A stretch of DNA of 64,000 nucleotides from Linanthus parryae (Eukaryota; Streptophyta; Magnoliopsida; Ericales; Polemoniaceae): NCBI GenBank assembly GCA_023055425.1, contig JALGPY010000010.1, forward strand, positions 23,452,363 through 23,516,362. The letters run 5' to 3'. Of the stretch, positions 1 through 11,800 are shown piece by piece. The notes below the pieces were generated by a model. It was not told where the DNA came from, made no database searches, and was given only the letters and a program-made list of their open reading frames with translations. Position numbers and translations under genes: made by a program. Position 1 is the stretch's first letter, and each line of letters opens with the position of its first letter.

Positions 1-1500
1 CAAAATCAGGACGAATACCTTTCCTAATTCCAGAGAACCAAAGTGAAAGCGATTTTTTTCCCAGATATGAAGAGGATGTGATAAAATAGTCAAAACCCCT
101 GCTATTACAACTCTATTTTCTTCACAGAGTCCGTAATTCCTTGCGAAATTTAAATTGGATGGCTATTACAACGGTATATCCTTTCTGGAAAGGCAAAATC
201 AGATCACAAACTGACCCTAATACTATTGTTATTGAACAAAAATTAATTGCGAAACCCAACTAAACCAAATGAAACTAAAGCCAGACTTTAGACAGTAACA
301 TAGATTGAACAAACAACCAAGTTCAACACAAAGGATTACTGAAAATTAAATGACTATCTTGTACCAAAAAAAAAAACTAAATGAGTATCCAAAGTCCAAA
401 CAACCAAGTTCGACCGGCGCGAACAAACTGCGAGAGAGAAAGAAAAATACGATACAGTCGTATTGATTGAAGAAGAGGACGAACTGGAACGGTGAAGAAC
501 TGAGAGAGAGAGAGAGAGAGAGAGGATCGATTGTATTCATAGTGTATTTAGTTTAAGAGAAATCTGGAGAGGAAGAACAGCTGGAGAGAAATCGGCAAAA
601 AACTGACTGAAACAAACAAAATGACTGAAAGAGATAGTTCGGCAGAATTGTTACAGAATAACATGGTACAAACTAACTTCTATTTTAGTCGTCGTCTCAA
701 TTTTTCAGAGTGAGAGAGGTGTGACTGAATCGTTATAGAGTCGGAGACGTGAGAATTTGGGTAAGAGAAGTTACCAGCAACCGGAACGGGTGTTGATTCA
801 GTGAGATGATGAATGCCGCAAAAAATTTAGGCCGATGAAAAGCCAAAGCGAAATTGAGTCTGTTGAAAAGCCAAAGCAAAATTGAAACAATAAAAATCGA
901 AATTAATAGAAACCCTTACAACAAACGAACTGACTGAACAAACAAAATGACTGAAATTGAAGAGGGATATGAGAGGGTTCGGTAAAATTGTTACAGAAAT
1001 GAGTACTGAAAACTTACTGATAGAAGAAGACAACGAAATGGAGAAGAAGAATGGTGAAGAGCAAAGAGAAGAGGAAGTGATGGTGAAGACCCGCAAGAAG
1101 GATGATTGTATTATAGCGTGATCTGTTGGAGAGAAATCTGGCCATCGCGTTGCTGGTTGGATAGAGATTTGTTGCACGCTTGTTCGGTCGGAGAGAAGTC
1201 TGCGAGAAGAAGAACCGTGTGAGAGAAATGTGCAGAGGATGACTTCAGTTAGGTTACTTCGCTTGAGATGTGGGAAAAAGCCTGATGTTTTCTTTTCTTG
1301 TTTCTGTGTTTTTCCTTTATGAGAATGGGGGGTGTTTGTCTGATAGAAAAAGAAGATAACTACCTATTGCTGAACGTGGTTGCAGTAGATTAGAAACGTG
1401 GGTATGTTTCGGGAGAAGCTAGTGGAGGTGTGGCTCTGAACAATTACGATTTTAACCTCCACTTACTAATCCCATGAACTTATAGTGTGGTGGATAAATT
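1..1500. other. Non-coding purine-rich region, no gene recognised
   Basis: No convincing reading frame is visible on either strand. The plus strand is rich in GA. Two stretches resemble each other (about 600-660 and 918-1000, both carrying the word AACAAAATGACTGAAA followed by a TTCGG..AATTGTTACAGAA block), so an imperfect local duplication is likely. This could be an old transposon interior or intergenic DNA; I cannot assign it. Confidence 0.5.
502..524. repeat. (GA)n microsatellite
   Basis: A run of GA dinucleotides of about 22 bases inside the purine-rich region. Confidence 0.9.
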
Positions 1501-3303
1501 TGGCATTATAAAAGTATGACAGGCTTCACTTTTTGATTTCACCACAATTAGTGTTGGCATTATATATTAGTATAGATAATTGTTGGAGTTCATATGAATA
1601 TTGTATGAATTTACTCCCATGACCGCTTTTCAGCCTCTGTTTTACACCTAAACAACTCTGAAAGATAATGTTTAAAAATACTTAAAAGTTTTCATAATTT
1701 TTGATATTTTTATATGTTATCATTAAACTCTTTATCTATGTTATGTAAAAATTTTGGGTCCAAAATAATTAGTTTGAGCTACCTATGAATTTCCAAACTA
1801 GCGATAGTTACACTTTGCTTATGAGCATAATCTAGAAGTTTATCAAGTTTATTAAAGCTACTTTATGTAAGTTCATTTTTAGTTCATAATATGTCATATT
1901 GCATTGATGTGTTTCATTATACATGTTATATGCATTTAATAACAAGTATAAGGTTCTAGAAATGAATATGTGAGAAGTTAGTTCATCTTACATTGATAAG
2001 TCTAGTGTCGCTTAGCTAAGTGATTTGGGCATGTACTATGTTTGGAATAATTTCGTGCCAAGTGATTATATGATATGTTTCAAATGATTTCTTGCTAAGT
2101 TCTTATATGTATGATTTGTAGCCTTCTTTGCTATTTACGTGACGTGGAGTTGATGCTCGTACGATTAAGGAATGAGTTAAGGAATATTAAGTAAATGGAT
2201 TATGCTCCCAAGGTGAGTTACCCTACCTCCCGAAGTTTGTACCTAACCTCAAGTTTCTTAAAAGCTTATGTATGTTCATGTTACCCTATTATGTATGTAT
2301 CTATGCTTTCAAATCAAATAAATGTTTTATGCCCTATGGATGCTAAGAAAGATAACGAACGTTTCATAAGAAAAAATACGATTTTCAGAAAAGGCCACGG
2401 TTACCGTAGTGAAACCCCTTGTCGGGTATAGGCAGGCTACGGCCCTTTTGCCGGGGCAATATAAGCAGGCAACGCGTCGCCTCACGAGCCGTCGCGATGG
2501 ACATGTCCCTATGTTATGTTAAGGCACGAAGGTTACACGGGCTATAAGATAAGAAAATAAGCAAGCATGTTCAAGTATGTTAAGGTCTCCACGTGAGACA
2601 AAGTAAGGTTCCTACTTGGAACAATATGATTTTACACGACTTAAGTTATGCGTTACGTTACGCTTTCTTTATGATTCACGTTATGTTTTATGAATGTCAC
2701 GATGTTTCAAGTTAAACAAGAATATGTATATATGACTATGATTTATGTTCACGACGCTCCATGGAAAATATAGCCCCTTTTCGTTTTCCAAACCTACGGA
2801 GTGGCGTAGATGTAACTGACTAAGCTAGTTGAGCTCACTCTTTTAAATTACCTTTCTTTTCAGTTTTTAAGAGCACTTAAGAAGCAAGAAGTAGCATGGG
2901 TTAAGTTGATATGTGACAACGTGCTTGGTGATGCATTGTGCTTAGATGTCGAGTATATGCTAGACGCTTGAGCTATTCTAGAATAGAATACATGTTTGTA
3001 TATTGTTTTAAGAATGTAAGATTTGTATAATTATGTATATAAGTCTTTGTATGAGCCATTGTGTGATACCTAGAAACATTCCCGAGTTATGCTCTGTATA
3101 AGTTATGAGTCGAGAGGGCTAAACGATATTGATTTATTGCTTCCAAGTTCAAACTTTATTTGTTTTGAGCAAATTTTTACAATTCAAATTTTATATCAAG
3201 ACGACCCCAAGTAAATTGTTATTTACGCTTCCGCAAAGTTTTTTTCAAATACAATTTTTTGATCACGACTTTTATAAATTAAATTATTTAGCCTCTCGAC
3301 GAG
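1500..3303 (+). mobile_element. Probable Ty3/gypsy (Tekay-like) LTR, left part
   Basis: This 1.8-kb non-coding stretch reads like a long chromovirus LTR: AT-rich upstream part, then a block with GCCGGGGCAATATAAGC-type sequence near 2450, then an AT-rich tail. It stops exactly at the ACGAG duplication of the inserted element at 3304. The sequence after that element (12001-12091) ends in GATGTGACA, the kind of terminus Tekay/Del LTRs have, so the two pieces probably form one LTR. The start of the LTR was not located and no own target duplication was found. Confidence 0.35.
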
Positions 3304-4966
3304 TGATAACTCCCTTTTAGGAGTTATTTTAATACTTCCATATTACTTGTAATAGGCTTATTTCACATGATTGATGTGTTATATGTGCGTAAATATGTGA
3401 ATTTGACTATTTATAAGCCTAAGAGTGAAAAGTTGTGTTTCTAGCTTATTTGTGCATGTTTTCTCTCATATTTGCTATGATTATTGCACGGGTTGTTTAG
3501 TGTTGTGTATCTCAGGTAAAGTAGGTGCAATGGAGCTTATGAGATGCTTGGATATGCTTGGAATGGAGCTAGATGAAGAGGAGAAAAGGAGACGCACAAA
3601 CGAAGCAAAGCTGGAAAAGTCACACAGGACCAGCCTGCACTCTTTTCGATGCTCAGGAAAATATACAACGAATTTTGGAGCAAGGCTTGCGTCATTAGAA
3701 AGTATACATCCGTAGCTTTCCAACGGTATATGGTAGGCCCGAAGACGAGTTCGTATGAGGGAGATACAGCCTGCGCAAGATCAGCAAATAATTCTGTCCG
3801 GGAATTACAAACTGGAGGGGCTGAAGTGCAATTTCGACCAAATAACATAAAAAATCGTGCCCAGCTGGTAAAAAACGTAAGAGACGACCTAAGAAAAGAG
3901 TATTCACGTACGGGAGCCATTGGAGAGCACCTAGGAGCTTGGGGATCGCACGGATTCGCCAAAGCTTTGGCGATTTCATCGTTTGATTCTTCTCTTACCC
4001 TCTCTTTATCACTTGTGATTTTGGCATAAAAATTAGTAGCTGATTTCTTTGTTAGGCTCTATGGAGAGCCTAGGGATATGACTTAGACTTATTTTCCGGA
4101 TTTTGTTGATTGATTCATGCGTTTGATCCAATTAATGTTTATTATTCTTCATCTTGTATTGTGAATCCGTAAGCTAAGGCTATTGACACGTGTTAGTGAT
4201 GAATGGAATGACCATGTTAGATGAAGATGATGAACTAGTTGAATTCATAGCTTAATGTTACAAACTAATTGATTAGAAATCATGATCTAGGCATAATTTT
4301 TAGCAACAAGGGAGCCGCGAACCGGAGTTGTTAGTGAACTAGGTGGGTGCTCGACAGAGACTTAACTCGGTTACGAATAAGATCATGTTTTTATTCCCGA
4401 ATCATTGAGACCGATAGGCGAGATGAATAGGAGTAGTCGTGTGTGGGTAGATTCGGTTGAACTAGTTAGGTGAGTGAATCGGTGGACCGACAGGACCCGG
4501 TGAACGAATTTGACTAGCCAGCTAGAACGTAACGGTAGATGGAGGTGGACCTACAGGACCCAAAGTAAACTGTTACGTAAATTTACATGAGATCGACAGA
4601 AGATTGTAAGTGCTATTTCCCGGCATAATCAGTTAGTGCGTAACGTGTTTCAATACAAATTCCGGAACTGTCTAAAGACCCTAGGTGATTCTTAGATCGC
4701 CTAGTTTTCTCCATAATTTGTTTAAATTCTTTTAATTGAAAAATAAAGAAATATTGTCTCTACATTCATTTTATTCAGTCGCTTGTTTGTGGGCGACGAA
4801 CATTCAAACTCAAACCACTTCTTACCGGTTACTTAGGTATCTTCTAATTGATTCTTAATTAGCTAGTAGTCGTCTATTTCCCTTGGGTTCGATACTCGGA
4901 GTCGTAAAATAATCCACTTTTACTACTTGACCGTGCACTTGCGTATACACGTAAGAAATCGTGTCA
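3304..4966 (+). repeat. Left LTR of the inverted-LTR element
   Basis: It runs from TGATAACTCC to CGTGTCA, 1663 bp, and is followed six bases later by the primer-binding site. It contains a perfect 16-bp palindrome, CGCCAAAGCTTTGGCG, at 3957-3972. Short reading frames inside it are not conserved as proteins and are taken as chance. Confidence 0.85.
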
Positions 4967-4972
4967 AGTTTT

Positions 4973-4990
4973 TGGCGCCGTTGCCGGGGA
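4973..4990 (+). promoter_or_regulatory. Primer-binding site (tRNA-Asp type)
   Basis: TGGCGCCGTTGCCGGGGA matches the primer-binding site known from Athila, Tat and Calypso gypsy elements, where minus-strand synthesis is primed by an Asp tRNA. It lies 6 bases after the left LTR. Confidence 0.85.
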
Positions 4991-5103
4991 CTTAAACAGT
5001 TTATTAGTTTAGTTAAAAATTAATTTAGGATACTTCTTTTATTCTCTTTTTGTTACTATCAGTCTACCTCACGGGTGTGCTAGTGTTGTTTTCTCAGGTA
5101 GCT

Positions 5104-7227
5104 ATGGCGGAAGGACAAGGGCAGATTAGCCTCACCACAGAGCAGCTACAAGCTTTGGTGGCTGAAGCTGTAGAGAAAGCACTGGCAGCAACATCAAGAC
5201 CGCACCCGACCTCAATGCCATATAATCGTTCAGGGAAAGCAATAATCCACGCATTTGAGGCGGATCTTCAAGGAAGGGAGCCAGCAATTGTGGTGCCACC
5301 AATTCAGGCAGAAACCTTCTGTCTTAAGCTGGGCACAATTCAATTTGCGCGGGATCAGTGCACTTTTGCTGGGACAGACGAGGAAGACCCACATGTATTC
5401 ATTGGAAGATTTCAGAGCCACTGTGGGCAGATCCGATATAATGGGGTCACATCTGAAGCGCTAAAACTGATGCTCTTTCCCCATTGTCTCAAGGGAGCTG
5501 CTATGGATTGGCTGGACTCTATGCCATCCATTACAATCAAAACGTGGGAAGAGTGTGTGGCACAGTTCATGAGTAAGTTCTATCCTATCTCACGTGTGAT
5601 TCAGCTTCAGAATGAGATCTGGATGTTCGGGCAAAATCAAGATGAATCACTTGTCAAAGCATGGCATCGCTTCAATCATTTGCTACGTAGATGTCCCAAC
5701 CATGGTATTGACAAGCGACAGTTAATCCAGGTCTTCTATGATTCACTTGGACAGCCCAATAGAGACAAAATGGATATAGAAGCTGGGGGAAACTTCTTAT
5801 TTAACTGTGATCATGAAGGGGCATATGCATTGATCAGATGCTTGGTTCAGCAAGAAGAGAGCATGGATTACCAGTACAGGCACATGGAACTGGTAAGAGA
5901 TGAAAAGATGGCTTATAACACTGTTCAGGTGAATGCGGTAGAGGTAGTGCATGAAGCAAATGTTTCAGAGATGCATCAGCAGCAGCCAGTACCACCATTA
6001 GAGTTGACCGATATAACAGGGATAATAAAGATGATGGCTCAGCACATGACAGACATGTCCACACATGTCAGCTCTGTAGCAATTGCACTTCAAGTTGCTC
6101 AAGCAGAAATAAAAGATCTAAAGGAACAACTTGAACAAAGGGAACTGGGTAGCATTGTTGACACATCAGAGGGACAGGCTCAAGCCATCACCACTCGAAG
6201 TGGTATTGCACTTACAGATCCTCCATATACAAGTCATGCCAGAGCGGAAGCCTCAAAGGCGAAGGAACATGAAGTCTTTGATTCTGAGAAGACACCTGTC
6301 ATGATCCCTAAATCAAAGGGCATGATTCACCAGGATGCAGAGAAATCTACCGAGGTACCACTTCCATCTTCTCATTCTTCTTCAGAACTACCATTTCCAT
6401 TACGTACTAGGAAGAAGAAGGATGATTCTGAGGAATACAAGCGCTTTTTGAATGTCTTCTCTAAACTGCATATCGATATCCCATTGATTGAGGCACTTAA
6501 AAAGATGCCTATGTATGCTCGATTTATTAAAGATGCAGTTCTTGGAAAGAAAGGGGTGGATGAATTTCAGAGAGTAAACTTAAATGAACAGGTTAGTTCA
6601 TGTGTTTCGCATGGGTTACCTAAGAAAAAGAAGGATCCAGGTAGCTTTGTCATTGAGGCTACATTGGGTGATTCCTACACTGGAAGAGCTCTCTGTGATC
6701 TGGGAGCGAGCGTGAATTTGATGCCGTTGTCGGTATTCAAAAAGTTAGGTGTGGCGGAGCCCCCGAAAACCTGGATAACACTCCAATTTGCAGACAAATC
6801 ATCCAAGAAAGCATGTGGGATGGTAAAAGATGTGCTAGTGAGGGTCGGAAGTCTGATCATTCCGGCTGATTTTGTTATATTAGATATGCCAGTAGGTGAT
6901 GTTCCGCTAATTTTGGGTAGGCCATTCTTAGCTACTGGTCGGACTCTCATTGATGTAGAGAATGGGGAATTAATTATGAGGGTACATGATGACATGGAGA
7001 CTTTTCGGGTCTTCAAACCGTCACCCCAGTGTTCATGGGAGTATCAACCAGGTGTGCCATTTGCTGTACAAGTGAAGCGTCAAATCCCAGAGTTGTCGCA
7101 AGGGGATCCACCTGACTACTGGGAAAGAAATAAGCCATCAGCGGTGCACGCACATGAAGCAGTGCTTCAAATCCAACACGGGAAAGCTAAGCTGGAAGCG
7201 GCACAATGTTGCAAACCACCCTCGTGA
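5104..7227 (+). CDS. Gag-protease polyprotein of an Athila/Tat-type gypsy retrotransposon
   Basis: I chose the ATG at 5104 (MAEGQGQ...). The open frame extends upstream to 5050 without an ATG, through sequence that looks like leader. The 707-residue product has a plant retrotransposon Gag (capsid) domain at about residues 95-250, with the typical block W..C...F...F, then a charged linker (about 350-460) with a basic KKKK patch. An aspartic-protease domain follows: the active-site motif is D532-L-G-A-S and a hydrophobic LILGRPFL block lies near the end. No CCHC zinc knuckle is obvious. The frame has no internal stop or frameshift, in contrast to all other retrotransposon genes here. It ends without an RT domain and no RT, RNase H or integrase follows, so at best it supplies capsid and protease. 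It acts in cytoplasmic particle assembly if expressed. Confidence 0.85.
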   Translation: MAEGQGQISLTTEQLQALVAEAVEKALAATSRPHPTSMPYNRSGKAIIHAFEADLQGREPAIVVPPIQAETFCLKLGTIQFARDQCTFAGTDEEDPHVFIGRFQSHCGQIRYNGVTSEALKLMLFPHCLKGAAMDWLDSMPSITIKTWEECVAQFMSKFYPISRVIQLQNEIWMFGQNQDESLVKAWHRFNHLLRRCPNHGIDKRQLIQVFYDSLGQPNRDKMDIEAGGNFLFNCDHEGAYALIRCLVQQEESMDYQYRHMELVRDEKMAYNTVQVNAVEVVHEANVSEMHQQQPVPPLELTDITGIIKMMAQHMTDMSTHVSSVAIALQVAQAEIKDLKEQLEQRELGSIVDTSEGQAQAITTRSGIALTDPPYTSHARAEASKAKEHEVFDSEKTPVMIPKSKGMIHQDAEKSTEVPLPSSHSSSELPFPLRTRKKKDDSEEYKRFLNVFSKLHIDIPLIEALKKMPMYARFIKDAVLGKKGVDEFQRVNLNEQVSSCVSHGLPKKKKDPGSFVIEATLGDSYTGRALCDLGASVNLMPLSVFKKLGVAEPPKTWITLQFADKSSKKACGMVKDVLVRVGSLIIPADFVILDMPVGDVPLILGRPFLATGRTLIDVENGELIMRVHDDMETFRVFKPSPQCSWEYQPGVPFAVQVKRQIPELSQGDPPDYWERNKPSAVHAHEAVLQIQHGKAKLEAAQCCKPPS

Positions 7228-8801
7228 GGTGGCAGAGGTAACTGGGTCGGGTCGTCGACCGTAAATTACAAGCGCTTGTTTGGAGGCAACCCAACGTATT
7301 TTATGCATTAGTTTAGCGAGTGTGTTTTAAATAATGTCGTGTGTGTTTTTCATACTATATAGTTATCTGAGAGGTGAGAGAGTGAGGATCTCATGTTTGA
7401 AATGAGTCTCTGCAGGTTACAGGGTGAAGACGTGATCGAGACGCCCCTTCTTGATGCGTACCGACGAGAATGTGCGCATCGGAGTCGAAACGCAAAAGAG
7501 GAACGCAAAAGAAAGAAGAAAAAAAAATGGCGAATTGCAAGGCAAAGAGGTATTTCATGGCTTGAAGGGAGAATTATAGAGTGTGTTGAAAAATTTCTCA
7601 CACTTATGAATTCCACACGAGTTGAGGGAATTAACGGTAAAAACGGCATACGCATTGGAGTTCGGGAGGTCAAAAAAAAATTGAAGCAGGAGTCAGGGGT
7701 GTTCGCACGAACAACCCCTGTGTTCGCAGGAACAGCCAAGCCCCAAAAACTAACTGCCGGATATTAAGAACAAAAAATAGTGTTCTTGAGAACACTGTTC
7801 GTGCGAACACCTCATTTGTTCGCACGAACAGGGGTAAAGGTGGAAGTTCATTGATTTTTGAGGGTAAAAGAGATAATTTCGGTCAATTGTTTTTGTTCAC
7901 CGGGCATCTTCTTCCTCGATTCATCGTCCATCCATCTCACTCAAACCCTCAACCCTTCCTCCAGCTCTCTCAAATCTGAGCATCCTCCGGCGATTCCCCA
8001 TCGCGTCTCCGGCCTCTTCACTCCGGCGACTCCCTCTCTCACTCCGGCGATTCCAGCAACACCCTCACCCTTCACCACCCGACGGCTTTCTCACCACAAA
8101 CCACCGCCATCTCTTCTCCGGCGAGCTTTTGTGGTTTTGTCGTCGCAACTTCCGGCCGCCTGTAACTCCGGCGGCCTCTCACCCTCTCTCACTCCGGCGA
8201 ACCCGAACCCGCAGCAGAAACTTTCCCCCTCCCCGACAGCTTTCACGCCACAACCACCAAGAACCAACCTTCAATCACCAAAACTTGAACAACCCACAAA
8301 CCCAGATCGTCCTCCACCGCCTCTCTAACCAATTCGCAGCCACAGAGCAAATCGAGAACCCAACTGAACCTACCTGCGATTGAATTCGGGTCAGCCATCA
8401 AGGGTTGGAATCAACTCCTCCCTCTCTGTTCTTCGCTGCTGCAACTGGGTTGATTGCTCGGTTTTCTGTAAATTTAAATGTTTTTGTTGAGGATTGCAGC
8501 GACTGTGATGTGTTAACATTTGTTCTGGGTTTAGGTGTTGGCTGCAACTGGTGGGTCTGGTGGTGAAAGATGGGAGGTAGAAAGGTCGAATTGGGTGTGG
8601 CCGTGTGGGTTTGCTACAATAGAAGAGCTGGTGTATGTGAATGAGGTGGTGAAAGGGTTAAACTAGGGTTTTTGTCAAGACAAATTTGTCAATTTTGTTC
8701 TCAACCGGTTGGAATTAGAGCAAACCGTTTGCGGGGTTGTATTGGGGACAACGAGGAGAAGTCGTTGAGCTAAAAATCTCACATCATTATCGAAAAATCA
8801 G
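7228..8801 (+). other. Non-coding interior of the inverted-LTR element
   Basis: Just after gag-protease is the word TTTGGAGGCAACCCAA, found in this position in related non-autonomous gypsy elements. At 7695-7830 lies a cluster of short inverted repeats with arms TGTTCG/CGAACA. From about 7900 to 8400 the plus strand is C/T-rich and repeats CTCCGGCGA about seven times, which resembles the 5' part of a plant gene and may be captured host sequence. No polypurine tract or normal 3' LTR is seen; the stretch ends at the truncated inverted LTR. Confidence 0.55.
7695..7830. repeat. Cluster of TTCG-NN-CGAA hairpins
   Basis: At least four short inverted repeats lie within 136 bases: 7695-7719 (arms AGGGGTGTTCG, one bulge), 7779-7796 (AGTGTTC/GAACACT), 7796-7809 (TGTTCG-TG-CGAACA) and 7817-7830 (TGTTCG-CA-CGAACA). 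A degenerate copy is at 7720-7735. Confidence 0.8.
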
Positions 8802-11800
8802 TCAAGTAGTAAAAGTGGAGTATTTTACGACTCCGAGTATCGAACCCAAGGGAAATAGACGACTACTAGCTAATTAAGAATCAATTAGAAGATACCTAAG
8901 TAACCGGTAAGAAGTGGTTTGAGTTTGAATGTTTGTCGCCCACAAACAAGCGACTGAATAAAATGAATGTAGATACAATATTTCTGTATTTTTCAATTAA
9001 AAGAATTTAATCAAATTATGGATAAAACTAGGCGATCTATGAATCACCTAGGGTCTTTAGACAGTTCCGGAATTTGTATTGAAACAAGTTACGCACTAAC
9101 TGATTATGCCGGGTAATAGAACTTACAATCTTCTGTCGATCTCATGTAATTTTACGTAACAGTTTACTTTGGGTCCTGTCGGTCCACCTCCATCTACCGT
9201 TACGTTCTAGCTGGCTAGTCAACTTCGTTCACCGGGTCCGGTCGGTCCACCGATTCACTCACCTAACTAGTTCAACCGAATCTACCCACACACGACTACT
9301 CCTATTCATCTCGCCTATCGGTCTCACTGATTCGGGAATAAAACATGATCTTATTCGTAACCGGGTTAAGTCTCTGTCGAGCACCCACCTAGTTCACTAA
9401 CAACTCCGGTTCGCGACTCCCTTGTTGCTAAGAATTAAGCCTAGATCATGATTTCTAATTAATTAGTTTGTAACATTAAGCTATGAATTCAACTAGTTCA
9501 TCATCTTCATCTAACATGGTCATTCCATTCATCACTAACTCGTGTCAATAGCCTTAGCTTACGGATTCACAATACAAGATGAAGAATAATAAACATTAAT
9601 TGGATCAAACGCATGAATCAATCAACAAAATCCGGAAAATAAGTCTAAGTCATAACCCTAGGCTCTCCATAGAGCCTAACAAAGAAATTAGCTACTAATT
9701 GTTATGCCAAAATCACAAGTATTCTCCATAGAATGATAAATAGAGGGTAAGAGAAGAATCAACGATGAAATCGCCAAAGCTTTGGCGAATCCGTGCAATC
9801 CCCAAGCTCCTAGGTGCTCTCTAATGGCTCCCGTACGTGAATACTCTCTTCTTAGGTCGTCTCTTACGTTTTTTACCAGCTGGGTGTAGGGTTTTGATTC
9901 ATGGATGCGCAACGGAAACAATAATTAACCATGCAAAACCCTCCAAGGATCACAAGTCAAGAGACATAACGATGGTAAAGGAAGAAATCAATTAACACAC
10001 CTTAGGGTTCTCCTTTGATGACTTCAAACGCGAATTGTGTCACGTCTCTACGGTTGATCCACGCCTAGAGGTGAGAACTAGATCTTCCAATCCTTGGTGC
10101 TAGCCCGGAAAGAGGAAGAGGAAGAAGAATCATGCAACAATGGAGCACAAAGGTGGGGCGCCACCTCCATGTGAGGCCGACGGGTAGGGGGCGGTCCCAA
10201 TGGGGGGTTCGGCCCTCTTTCGGGACTTGCTCTCTCCTTGCTTTACTCTCTCCTACTCTATCATATAGATGTGTGGTGTGTAGAGAGAAAAATAAGCTAG
10301 GGGTGTTCTTTATATAGTCCAACAACTCCTTGTCCTACTACATAAAGAACCCCTCTCCTATTCCTACTCAAGTTCGGATTAGTCCCTTTTTTTTGCAAAA
10401 CATAGTCCTTCTCATGTCAATACATGGATAAGTTCTATTTGCAAATTAATCCTAATCATGTCTCTACATGAATTAGGCCACCTTGGCATATCCTAATCAT
10501 GTCTATACATGGATTAGTCCAACTTGCATATTAGTCCTACTAAGTTAGCAAGTTGTTGCGATTTGATCCTTTTAATTAAGTAATCATATTGATTAATTAA
10601 TTCCCATGTCTATTCACCCCTATATGGCGTGTTACTCCATAGGTTCTATTTTCTTGGTAGTAACTATTTACTAATATGGAGCGGCCTCTAGCAAGACATC
10701 CATTCTAGCCAACAAATAGAATAGTCATCATGACAAACCTTGTGCAAGTAATTGTCTCATCCCTTTGTCCCAATATCCGGATTGGACACGAGACATACAA
10801 GTCACACTCGTATATCCAATCCATAGTTTCTCGATCCTGGGAATAGCCTTATTCGTGCAATTAACATCAATATCCTATATTGATTTATTTGAGTGTGGCC
10901 AGACATTTTATAAGCACTATCCCTCGAGTGGCCTAGGATATTTGCTCCCGTTATGTGGGAGGGACAAATTCTATCTACGTCTACTACGGTCTCTAAGCTT
11001 GCTTGTTATTGTATCCAGTACACGCCTTTTATAACTAACCAGTTACGGTGTAGCGTTTGACGCTACCAAGATCACAATAATCCACAACTAGACAATCTAG
11101 TGACTTCAAGTCTAAGGATGACAATACCATTGCACCACGAGAAGCACTTGTGACTTAACATAACATGTATGTAGCCTTCTCGGAGATGGGTCAATTCGGT
11201 ATGCCATTACTCCTAATTCATACCCATGTGTTGGATCATTGATATCTCCATATCAATCCAACCCCATACTAGTCTATAGATGATTGTCCTATTAATCATT
11301 ATAATCGACTAGGGATATTTAAGAAGATAACAATTATATTCTAAGGCTTCATTCATGTTAACATATCTCCATATCGATAATATAATGAATCGTAAATCCA
11401 TAAATGTCACAATTAATTGATTTCCTCTAGGGCACAATTCCAACACTGGGCACGATTTTTATGTTATTTGGTCGAAATTGCACTTCAGCCCCTCCAGTTT
11501 GTAATTCTCGGACAAAATTATTTTCTGATCTTGCGCGGGCTGTATCTCCCTCATACGGACTCGTCTTTGAGCCTACCATATATCGTTGGAAAGCTACAGA
11601 TGTCTACTTTCTAATGCCGCAAGCTTTGCTCCAAAATTATTAGTAGATTTTCCTGAGCTTCTAAAAGAGTGCAGACTGGTCCTGTGTGACTTTTCCAACT
11701 TTGCTTCGTTTGTGCGTCTCCTTTTCTCCTCTTCATCTAGCTCCATTCCAAGCATCTCATAAGCTCCATTGCACCTATTTTACCTGAGATACACAACACT

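Noticed and set aside
1500..1520. Possible AAGTA/AGTAT target duplication linking 1513 with 12092 for the outer gypsy LTR
   Set aside because: The phase is off by one relative to TG...CA ends, and the left flank does not resemble the copia LTR that would be interrupted.
3425..4029. Overlapping frames on both strands in the left LTR
   Set aside because: They lie in a transposon LTR, overlap one another on opposite strands and are not kept in the inverted LTR copy.
7858..8328. 156-codon Pro/Ser-rich frame after gag-protease
   Set aside because: Composition follows the CTCCGGCGA-rich block; no family match that I can see and two frames are open in parallel. Kept only as possible captured sequence.
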